A stretch of DNA of 18,461 nucleotides, from the NCBI GenBank assembly GCA_041484845.1, contig JBGPIK010000092.1, positions 1 to 18,461 on the forward strand, in the 5' to 3' direction. Origin of the DNA: JBGPIK01 sp041484845 (GTDB taxonomy: Bacteria > Desulfobacterota > Binatia > UBA9968). Positions 8,794 to 14,851 of this stretch are shown in pieces. Made by a program: the position numbers and the translations under genes. The notes beneath the pieces are model-generated. The model had not been told where the DNA came from. It saw only the letters and a list, made by a program, of their open reading frames with translations, and searched no databases. Position 1 is the stretch's first letter. The number at the start of each line of letters is the position of its first letter.

Positions 8794-8817
8794 GGGCGCG
8801 ATGAATCGCGCCCCTAC
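8794..8817 (-). repeat. GTAGGGG palindrome, REP-like
   Basis: A 9-bp perfect stem (8794-8802 with 8805-8813) and a 2-nt loop, flanked on one side so the minus strand reads GTAG immediately before the hairpin (8817-8814). A GTAG foot beside a palindrome is the pattern of REP elements recognised by RAYT transposases. It lies in the spacer after hydantoinase B. Confidence 0.65.
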
Positions 8818-8894
8818 AATTTCGCCGTCTTGCCGACCGCTGACTTCTGATCTCTGATCTCTGTTTTCCGCCTTTGCCCCTTACCCTTCACGAC

Positions 8895-10625
8895 TCACGC
8901 CTTACAGTTGTTGCCGCGAAGCTCACCAGTGGCTGCCGGATCCACGGTCAGAGCATCAGCATCAATCACGACGCCATACTCTGCGCGCGCCGCGTCAATG
9001 CTCACGTACCCGTCCAAGACATCGCCTAGAACCCGCTCCGGGTCGCGCTCGAAAGGATCGCCCAAGCCGCCGCCAGCATTGGTTTGCACGCGGACGATAT
9101 CCCCCGGTTTGAGAAAAACTTCACGTACGCCATCGGCCACTGCTGCACCATTGACGAACACGTCGCCCACGCGCGCGCTGCGGCCACCGAAAATTCCCCA
9201 CGGCGGCAGCCTGCTTCTCAAGCTTCCTTTTAAACTGCGCACGGGCACGATCGACTCCTCGAGAACCTGGTACTCGCGCGTACTGCCCATTCCGCCGCGA
9301 TATTTCCCCGCTCCGCCGGAGTCGGCTGTTACGGCAAACTGTGTTATGCGCAGGGGAAATTCGCTTTCATGAATTTCGATGGGGCCGGGACGAAATTGGC
9401 CGGCTCCAAGCGGTCCATGGATGAGATTCACGCCGTCGCGGCCGTTGGTTGCGCCTTGCGCGGTGTTCAATAATTCCATGAGCACCCAGGATTTTCCCGA
9501 TGCCGAATTGCCCATGACACGAATCGAACCGCCTCCGCCGGACGAAGCCGCCGCTCGCTCCGGACAAAACTCCCCGAGCGCTTTTACCGCCATGTCGCAC
9601 ACGAGATGAGCTAGCGGCGTATAATGCGAAACCGCTGCTCCGGGCCTGGGACAGACGATTGTCCCTTCGCGAAAACGGGTTTCAACAACCTCTACAAAGC
9701 CGTGGTTAAAATGAAGATTGGCGTCGGTCATGGCCATGAGCGCGCAATAACAACTATTTTTCACCATCGGCGGGACCAGGTTGACCGCTCCCTGAGCTTG
9801 CGCATCCGAGCCGCTGAAATCGAAAACTATTTTGTCGCCGGATTTGATCACCACGAGATGAGCCCGCAGCGGCCGGCTGAGATTGACATTGTCGTGATCC
9901 AGGATGCCTTCAGCCTCGTGTGTGCCGTCGGGCATGGCTTTCAGCGCCGCGCGCAAACGATCCGCAACGCGGTTCATGAGTTCGCGTGACGCCGCGGCTA
10001 TCGTCGCAACACCAAAACGGCGGCAAAGCTCCTGGACACGGCGCGCGCCAACGTTGCAGGCCGCCACCTGCCCTCTTAAATCGCCCAGAGTCTCCACGGG
10101 AATGCGGCTGTTCGCGCCTACGATTCGCTCGATATCGCGATTGACGAGTCCGCGAGAATGATATTTAACCGGCGGCAGCACCAGGCCTTCTTCCCACAAG
10201 TCTCTGGCCGCGGTTAGCCCGCGCACGCCGCCGAGATCCGGTTTATGCGCAAGCGTGCCGCTGTAGCCGACTATGCATCCGTCAAAAAAGATTGGCACGA
10301 GGATCACCGTATCAGAGGTGTGCGTCACATTGCCTTCGAACGGATGATTAAAAAGCAGGGCGTCCCCCTCCGCCAACTCCTCGGGCGCAAAATAACGCGG
10401 CAAATGTTCTTTCACCGCCGAAAAAGACGCGAAGTGGAACGGAAGCTTTTTCGAGACCGCAAGCGTGCGCAACTCTGCATCCAACAGTCCCGCGCTGCCG
10501 TCTTCGGATTCCCGCAGCACCGTCGAATAGCCGCTATGGAAGAGCACCACGCGCATCTCTTCCACGATGCTGGTTACTTTGGAATGGATAAGCTCCAGCA
10601 CGATCGGATCGAGAACCGCGGTCAT
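8895..10625 (-). CDS. hyuB: Hydantoinase B/oxoprolinase family protein
   Basis: A 576-residue protein of normal HyuB length. It begins with DPIVLELIHSKVTSIVEEM, the family's conserved opening. NHPFEGNVTHTSD (93-105) corresponds to the usual NDPY.GG.H..D block, and LAHKPDLGG (125-133) to the H..D.GG block. The C-terminal NAGGGLGDPFERDPERV (from about residue 516) is a strong signature. Known relatives form complexes with HyuA and hydrolyse cyclic amides such as N-methylhydantoin or 5-oxoproline, or carboxylate ketones (acetone/acetophenone carboxylases), usually with ATP. No hyuA lies beside it: the upstream neighbour is a substrate-binding protein 222 bp away and the downstream one an LLM gene. 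It may pair with a HyuA encoded elsewhere. The start is the ATG at 10625, with only a weak AAAGG upstream. The substrate is unknown. Confidence 0.92.
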   Translation of the reverse strand: MTAVLDPIVLELIHSKVTSIVEEMRVVLFHSGYSTVLRESEDGSAGLLDAELRTLAVSKKLPFHFASFSAVKEHLPRYFAPEELAEGDALLFNHPFEGNVTHTSDTVILVPIFFDGCIVGYSGTLAHKPDLGGVRGLTAARDLWEEGLVLPPVKYHSRGLVNRDIERIVGANSRIPVETLGDLRGQVAACNVGARRVQELCRRFGVATIAAASRELMNRVADRLRAALKAMPDGTHEAEGILDHDNVNLSRPLRAHLVVIKSGDKIVFDFSGSDAQAQGAVNLVPPMVKNSCYCALMAMTDANLHFNHGFVEVVETRFREGTIVCPRPGAAVSHYTPLAHLVCDMAVKALGEFCPERAAASSGGGGSIRVMGNSASGKSWVLMELLNTAQGATNGRDGVNLIHGPLGAGQFRPGPIEIHESEFPLRITQFAVTADSGGAGKYRGGMGSTREYQVLEESIVPVRSLKGSLRSRLPPWGIFGGRSARVGDVFVNGAAVADGVREVFLKPGDIVRVQTNAGGGLGDPFERDPERVLGDVLDGYVSIDAARAEYGVVIDADALTVDPAATGELRGNNCKA

Positions 10626-10684
10626 CGCATGACCTTTGTACTACTGTGCTTGAAAGTTTTCTCCACCTGCCCAAATTCGGATCG

Positions 10685-10740
10685 CGTAGGGTGCGCTTTG
10701 CGCACCATCGAGCGAAACGGTGCGCCGGGCGCACCCTACG
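10685..10740. repeat. GTAGGGTGCGC nested palindrome, REP-like
   Basis: Perfect 12-bp outer arms (10685-10696 and 10729-10740) enclose a second 7-bp stem (10700-10706 and 10719-10725), separated by a 3x3 internal loop, with a 12-nt apical loop. GTAG sits at the foot of the structure. On the plus strand it is followed by a T-run (10743-10750), so it looks like a terminator there, but no plus-strand gene precedes it. It lies in the leader of hydantoinase B. Confidence 0.8.
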
Positions 10741-10755
10741 AACTTTTTTTGATAA

Positions 10756-10787
10756 ACTTCGTGCTCTTCGCGCCCTTCGTGGTGAAA
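10756..10787 (+). repeat. Nonamer iteration, CTTCGTGNN type
   Basis: Three consecutive near-copies of a 9-mer (CTTCGTGCT, CTTCGCGCC, CTTCGTGGT) lie between the palindrome at 10685 and the end of the substrate-binding protein gene. The pattern is short and non-coding, and its function is unknown. Confidence 0.5.
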
Positions 10788-10847
10788 TCTGCCTTTCACG
10801 TTTGGTTACGGCTCAGCCGCGCTGTGATAATACCGCGACTATGAAAG

Positions 10848-11822
10848 TCAGCGGTACAGGCCCTTCTGCGCCAGCTCGCGCACCAGCCCATCGTCAACAA
10901 AGTTTTCCGGTAGCGCGGTTTTGGCTTTGGGATCATTGCTCTGGCGCAGGACTTCGGCAATCCCCTCTTTGTTGGGTTCGGGAACGCGCGCGATAAAATC
11001 CAGCGCATATTGATACGTGACATCCAGGATCTCCGGGTCGTCCTCGCGCATGTATTTCTTGATCACCCCGATGGCAAACGGCTTGTCGCTCACCATACGT
11101 TTTATTCCCTCGGAGTAGGCTTTCATGAATCCCAACGCCGTAGGCCGGCTCTTCTTGAGAAACGCGCGCGTGCTCGCAATGGTCGAGTAAGGAAAATAGA
11201 TGCCTGATTTGGTCATGTCGATCAAAAGTTTGGCCCCGCCTTTCTCGGCGCGGAGACTGTTCGGCGGCGCGATGGGAGCCGCGAAAATCTGCCGGGCCAA
11301 AAGCGCCGCCGCCATGGCTCGGTGTCCGCCGGCAATTTGCAGGACCGGAACGTCGCGAACCGGTTCGAGGCCGTTTCTTCTAAGCACCTGCCGCATGGCG
11401 TAGTCCGTCGATGAGCCGTAGCGGGTTACGCCCACCGGTTTTCCGCGCAGATCCTGGACCGAGTGAATTTCCGGCGCAGCCATGAAGTGAACCGCGGGAA
11501 CAATCGATATTCCACCGATGAAAATTGCGTCTCCACCCTTGAGTCGGGATTCAATGACCGGTTCTCCGCCGGCAAGCACGATCGGGGCTTCGCCTGCTAA
11601 CATGGCCTGGATAGCCGTGCTCGCGCTTTGAATGTAGACGAGATTAACTTCCAGACCTTCTCTGTCGAGATAGCCCGCTTCCTGGGCGACCCAGCAGGCC
11701 AAGAACAGCCCGCTGATCGATGCATAGACAACATTGATGCGCTCCTTAGCATGGAGCGGAGGGGAAGCCAGGAGCGAAAATATCATCAGCCCAGCGAGGA
11801 AAAGAAATCGAAGCCTTTTCAT
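10848..11822 (-). CDS. NMT1/SsuA-like ABC transporter substrate-binding protein (SBP-A)
   Basis: A 324-residue periplasmic binding protein. A Sec signal peptide (about 1-25, cleavage after LHA, no lipobox cysteine) precedes the fold opening INVVYASISGLFLACWVAQEAGYLDREGLEV, typical of the NMT1/THI5-like family. The hinge-region segments QDLRGKPVGVTRYGSSTDYA and QVLRRNGLEP are also characteristic. Relatives bind pyrimidines, aliphatic sulfonates, nitrilotriacetate, phthalates and similar small acids. It is only distantly related to SBP-B and SBP-C, with no recognisable close alignment. GGAGGG sits four bases before the ATG at 11822. It is the first gene after OsmC and precedes hydantoinase B. 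No permease or ATPase gene is adjacent, so it must share a transporter or use one outside the window. Confidence 0.9.
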   Translation of the reverse strand: MKRLRFLFLAGLMIFSLLASPPLHAKERINVVYASISGLFLACWVAQEAGYLDREGLEVNLVYIQSASTAIQAMLAGEAPIVLAGGEPVIESRLKGGDAIFIGGISIVPAVHFMAAPEIHSVQDLRGKPVGVTRYGSSTDYAMRQVLRRNGLEPVRDVPVLQIAGGHRAMAAALLARQIFAAPIAPPNSLRAEKGGAKLLIDMTKSGIYFPYSTIASTRAFLKKSRPTALGFMKAYSEGIKRMVSDKPFAIGVIKKYMREDDPEILDVTYQYALDFIARVPEPNKEGIAEVLRQSNDPKAKTALPENFVDDGLVRELAQKGLYR

Positions 11823-11836
11823 CTAGCCCTCCGGTT

Positions 11837-11935
11837 TCCAGAGCACTGGAGTGGTGGAGTAATGGAGTGCTGTATTTAAACCCAATACTCCATTACTCCA
11901 AGACTCCAATTCGCTTTGCGGTCTCTGTTTTTTGG
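11837..11935 (+). repeat. GGAGT-octamer hairpin element, copy 2 (complete)
   Basis: Three GGAGTNNT octamers at about 11848-11869 are matched by three inverted units at about 11887-11907. Over 21 paired positions only about two mismatch, leaving an 18-nt loop that contains TATTTAAA. The segment from 11855 repeats copy 1 (6502-6581) including the tail. It fills nearly the whole gap between OsmC and SBP-A. Confidence 0.78.
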
Positions 11936-11939
11936 GCCG

Positions 11940-12497
11940 TTAGCTACTGCTTTTGCCATACCTTCGCTCGCCGAGGTTCACATCATTATGGATGATCGTG
12001 AGGTCTATCGGAGTGCTGCGCGCCACAGTGACGAACGCGGGACAGCGGCGGGTCGCCGCCTCAACGATGGATTGTATCGTCTCCGGCGGACTCGGACTGT
12101 CCACCGTGACTGTGTATGCGATTCGGCCGAAGCCTCTGGCAACTTCCTGCTCCATGTCCCCGGTTCCAGGTTCGATGTATCCCGAGATCTCTCCTTCGAA
12201 CCGATTCAATTGAACGTCGAGCAGAGCCGCGCTTTTCACGCACCATACTTGGTGGCACATCATCGTACCCGCAAGAAAGTAGCGCAGCGGCGCGGGGCCG
12301 GCATCGCGACCGCCGACCTCGTCCCCTTCGTCTGAAATAAAACTGTGCCCCTCCACGGTCGCCCTGAATTGAAGCCCATACAGCGCTTTGGAATGAACGG
12401 TGGTCACAGGCCGCGGGGCTTCTCCAGTTTTTCGCGCGCGCCGCTGGGTGAGCTGCTTTCCGGCTATGTCTTTCAGAATCGGATCGACTTTAAACAT
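11940..12497 (-). CDS. OsmC family protein
   Basis: A 185-residue protein. The core GRDAGPAPLRYFLAGTMMC (63-81) is the OsmC signature holding the first redox cysteine, C81. The second lies at C152 in RRCPAFVTVARSTPIDLTI, and both match the family's reactive pair. HSFISDEG (51-58) and the G.I.GYIEPG strand are consistent. OsmC/Ohr proteins reduce organic hydroperoxides with a dithiol partner; YhfA-type members have unclear roles. It is about 40 residues longer than minimal OsmC, with a charged N-terminal extension. The ATG at 12497 has GGAGGG four bases upstream. Position between two binding-protein genes suggests co-expression with the cluster, perhaps handling peroxides from flavin chemistry (inference). 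Confidence 0.88.
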   Translation of the reverse strand: MFKVDPILKDIAGKQLTQRRARKTGEAPRPVTTVHSKALYGLQFRATVEGHSFISDEGDEVGGRDAGPAPLRYFLAGTMMCHQVWCVKSAALLDVQLNRFEGEISGYIEPGTGDMEQEVARGFGRIAYTVTVDSPSPPETIQSIVEAATRRCPAFVTVARSTPIDLTIIHNDVNLGERRYGKSSS

Positions 12498-12541
12498 TTT
12501 CCCTCCGTCTTATTTGAGAAGTTCGCAAAGGGCAAACCGAA

Positions 12542-12619
12542 GAGGTCAGAGATCAATTGGCAGAGGTCACGCGAAGAACGGGGACCAAGCAGATTCTGTA
12601 TTTGCTGATCTCCGACCTC
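12542..12619. repeat. GAGGTC(A/G)GAGATCA inverted repeat in spacer
   Basis: Arms 12542-12555 and 12606-12619 are 14 bp and pair with one mismatch around a 50-nt loop, followed by further CTCTGACTTCTGACG iterations. It lies between SBP-B and OsmC. A related TGATCTC/CTGACTTCTGA string occurs near 8835-8865, so this is a recurring spacer motif rather than a gene. Confidence 0.55.
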
Positions 12620-12636
12620 TGACTTCTGACGTCTAT

Positions 12637-12660
12637 AACCGCAAGGTGCGCCTTGCGGTT
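12637..12660 (-). terminator. Hairpin overlapping the SBP-B stop codon
   Basis: A perfect 10-bp stem (12637-12646 with 12651-12660) with a 4-nt loop. The TAA stop of SBP-B (12661-12659) overlaps its upstream arm. No U-run follows on the minus strand, so it is not a textbook intrinsic terminator; it may protect or attenuate the transcript, or be another dispersed palindrome. Confidence 0.4.
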
Positions 12661-13639
12661 ACGGCTTCCACCCCGATTTCTTCAAGCTCGCTTCCACTTC
12701 CGCGGCCGTGCTCAAATCAAAGACATTTTGGGTCTCTACGTTGCGCTCAATTTTTCTGGTTTCGCGCGCTCGATCGATGACTTTTCTCATGCTGCCCGGC
12801 TCGAAGCCGCCTCCGGGATTGTAGCGGCGCATCTCGTCTTCGTACGTCTCGCGCGCCGCCTTACGGTCTTCGATGCGCAGGAACTTTTGTATCACCGTAA
12901 GGGTCTCTTCCGGCTTCTGGCCATAGAACAGATGACCCTTGAGCACCGCCCGCAGCAAAGAACGCACGATCCCCGGCTCGTTAGCCAACATTTCATTTTT
13001 CGCAATCAGCGGATGCGATACAAACGGAGGCGGGTCGTAGTCTAAAACCCGATAGCCATCGCGCATCGCGGCCAAAGCCTGCTGGGAAGACAACAGCGTC
13101 CCCTGCACATTATTCGATGTTAACGCGGCCAATCGCACCGGAACGCCTCCGGTTTGCAGCAGCAAGACATCCTGCATAGGCTTCAGGCCGTGATCGGTGA
13201 GGATTTCTCTCGTCAACATATCGGTGAGAGTCCCGAAAGCGCTGATCGCGATTTTTTTTCCTTTGAGATCTTCAAATCGTTTGATTTGCGGCGCGACCAC
13301 CAATCGATGCAGCAGAAATTTTTCTATGACGTAAATCACTTTCCCCTTGACGTCGCCGGCAACCACCGCATCAAAGGTGCTGGGGGAGACGGTAAATTGC
13401 ACCGAGTTCGCAATCAGCGCCATGGTGCAGAGATTACCGCGCGCGGCGATGGTTTGAACGTCCATTTGCTCCTGGGCGTAGTAGCCGTTCTGCCGCGCGA
13501 TTATCAGCGGCATGACTCCTACGGAATAGTCCGGCGCGCAAATGGTAAACTTGCGCACCTCGGCGCCAACGCCGTTCCACGTCAAAAACATACTGACAAT
13601 AACTATAACCAGTGAAAGGCCGGGTCTGCATCGCCTCAT
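12659..13639 (-). CDS. NMT1-like substrate-binding protein, paralog SBP-B
   Basis: A 326-residue protein with a signal peptide (about 1-26, cleavage after VGA). The mature part opens with FTICAPDYSVGVMPLIIA, then NGYYAQEQMDVQ, VVAGDVKGKVIYV, KKIAISAFGTLTDMLTREIL and HLFYGQKPEETL. The tail has the block RYNPGGG...SM.KVIDRARE. It aligns end to end with SBP-C (14852-16009), at very roughly half identity by eye, so the two are paralogs. It should bind an unknown small ligand in the periplasm. AAGGAG lies about 10 nt before the ATG at 13639. It follows the M29-like gene by 47 bp, and that M29-like/SBP order is repeated upstream. Its stop codon overlaps a hairpin. Confidence 0.9.
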   Translation of the reverse strand: MRRCRPGLSLVIVIVSMFLTWNGVGAEVRKFTICAPDYSVGVMPLIIARQNGYYAQEQMDVQTIAARGNLCTMALIANSVQFTVSPSTFDAVVAGDVKGKVIYVIEKFLLHRLVVAPQIKRFEDLKGKKIAISAFGTLTDMLTREILTDHGLKPMQDVLLLQTGGVPVRLAALTSNNVQGTLLSSQQALAAMRDGYRVLDYDPPPFVSHPLIAKNEMLANEPGIVRSLLRAVLKGHLFYGQKPEETLTVIQKFLRIEDRKAARETYEDEMRRYNPGGGFEPGSMRKVIDRARETRKIERNVETQNVFDLSTAAEVEASLKKSGWKP

Positions 13640-13686
13640 TTGACTAACTCTCCTTCGATTTTTCTACGTCCCGTGTCCTGCCGGGC

Positions 13687-14730
13687 TTAAACCAAAATTT
13701 TTCCGTTATCGCATACCACTGTATCGTCGATGATCATCGTTATTTTCTCGATAATGCCTTCGAGCCGGAGCACGCTGACGATTTTCCCGCGATCGGCGCC
13801 GTGACCAATTCCGAAATGCATCGCTCCATAATGTTTCTTCCAGCTACGCACCGAATCGGCATAGGGCTGGCAGAGCTTGCTTAAGCCTAAGGCCATCTCG
13901 CCGCCAACCAACCATGAATTCTCATCGCCGTAGGTCTCTAGGAACCAGCGCACCTGATCGGCTTCGGTCTTGCCCTGAATATCAACGACACGACCGTCTT
14001 TAATCGTCAGCGCCACGGGATGTCTCCACCTACCCGGTGGAAATTGAGCCGTTACCTCCCAGACCACGGTTCCGTTAGCTGTGCCGGGAATGGGCTCGAT
14101 GTGAGCTTCACCCCACGGCCAAGTCCCGCCGGCCAATTTTTCAGTTTTGGCGTTGCGCCCGAAAGGTATCCTGCCCCATCGATCGGCGTGATAGGAAGGC
14201 GGCATATCGCCGATGTCCGCAGTGAAGTCGGTGCCGGCGTCCGACAAGATGTGAATCCTTTTGCCGCGATCATAGATCTCGCCGACGCGCCGTCCCAAAG
14301 CGGAAATTTCTTTGACCTCGTCGAGATTAGCCCGGCCGCCGCCTTCGGTGAGAATCTCGACGGTCATCTCCTCCATCAGACACATCGGCCCGCCACACGC
14401 TTTGCGCATCGCGCGCGATCCCGCCGACGCATCGCTCAACGCGGTGGTCGTCAGCGCAAAAATTGCATCCGCCCCACGCGCCGCCTCGATCGCCATTTGC
14501 GGCGGATCGGCGAAATGATGCGCCAGCCTCGGCCACATGCACAGGACCGGCTCGCCGCCTTTCTCATTGATCGCCGCCATTGCCGCTTGCCAAACGAGCG
14601 GGTCCATCGCGTCATCCGTTATCACCAGAATCCTGTCGCCCGGTTGAATCGACCGCACCGGTACTTGAAAACTTTTCATCACCGACATCAGTCGAGTCGC
14701 CGGGCTCCCGAATCGCTCCATCATGACCAT
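13687..14730 (-). CDS. M29 aminopeptidase/NicX-like protein, copy A
   Basis: A 347-residue protein resembling the fold family shared by M29 aminopeptidases (AmpS/PepS) and the 2,5-dihydroxypyridine dioxygenase NicX. Matching landmarks are GTWPWGEAHIEP (202-213, Glu208), PGTANGTVVWEV (215-226), IKDGRVVDIQG (243-253), WLVGGEMALGLS (273-284, Glu278) and AMHFGIGHG (303-311, His305). In both families I recall a conserved C-terminal H-x-D pair that binds metal; here the aligned place reads RLE (322-324), so the usual metal site looks incomplete. A peptidase or dioxygenase name is therefore unsafe. GAGGTG stands about five bases before the ATG at 14730. It lies upstream of SBP-B and downstream of SBP-C, and is a close paralog of the copy at the right edge. 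Confidence 0.85.
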   Translation of the reverse strand: MVMMERFGSPATRLMSVMKSFQVPVRSIQPGDRILVITDDAMDPLVWQAAMAAINEKGGEPVLCMWPRLAHHFADPPQMAIEAARGADAIFALTTTALSDASAGSRAMRKACGGPMCLMEEMTVEILTEGGGRANLDEVKEISALGRRVGEIYDRGKRIHILSDAGTDFTADIGDMPPSYHADRWGRIPFGRNAKTEKLAGGTWPWGEAHIEPIPGTANGTVVWEVTAQFPPGRWRHPVALTIKDGRVVDIQGKTEADQVRWFLETYGDENSWLVGGEMALGLSKLCQPYADSVRSWKKHYGAMHFGIGHGADRGKIVSVLRLEGIIEKITMIIDDTVVCDNGKILV

Positions 14731-14751
14731 GGCTTCACCTCAATCGAGACA

Positions 14752-14847
14752 CCGTGAGGCGTTAGGCGCGAAACGTAAGGCGAGCAAAGCTCCTCACGCC
14801 AACGTTTCATTCCTCACTTTTCACGCCTCACGCCTCACGTCTCACGG
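14752..14847. repeat. TCACGCC heptamer iterations with inverted counterpart
   Basis: The spacer between SBP-C and M29-like copy A holds TCACGCC-type heptamers (about 14820-14847) and a looser inverted version (GTGAGGCGTTAGGCG, about 14754-14768), with AACGTTTC/GAAACGT also inverted within it. It could fold into a long imperfect hairpin. It does not code for anything recognisable. Confidence 0.6.
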
Positions 14848-14851
14848 TTTT

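Larger units (their letters stand above)
8460..8894. other. Repeat-rich spacer between hydantoinase B and LLM genes
   Basis: A 435-bp stretch with no credible gene. It holds a half copy of the GGAGT octamer element (8545-8570), an AATCCGAAAT-type inverted pair (about 8670-8730), a GTAGGG-flanked palindrome (8794-8817), TGATCTC heptamer iterations (about 8845-8865) and a pyrimidine-rich tract with CTCACGCC motifs (about 8871-8894). Spacer DNA of this kind explains the spurious N-terminal extension of the LLM frame. Confidence 0.75.

Noticed and set aside
10685..10750. An intrinsic terminator (palindrome plus T-run) on the plus strand
   Set aside because: The shape fits, but no plus-strand gene ends there. 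On the minus strand it lacks a U-run. A dispersed REP-like palindrome is the simpler reading.
10245..10844. A plus-strand frame of 199 codons antisense to hydantoinase B and its leader
   Set aside because: The minus-strand HyuB is unambiguous; the antisense product has no recognisable motif and runs across a palindrome.
14020..14757. A plus-strand frame of 245 codons antisense to the M29-like protein
   Set aside because: A similar antisense frame (17970-18368) appears opposite the paralog simply because the coding strands are similar. No independent evidence of coding.
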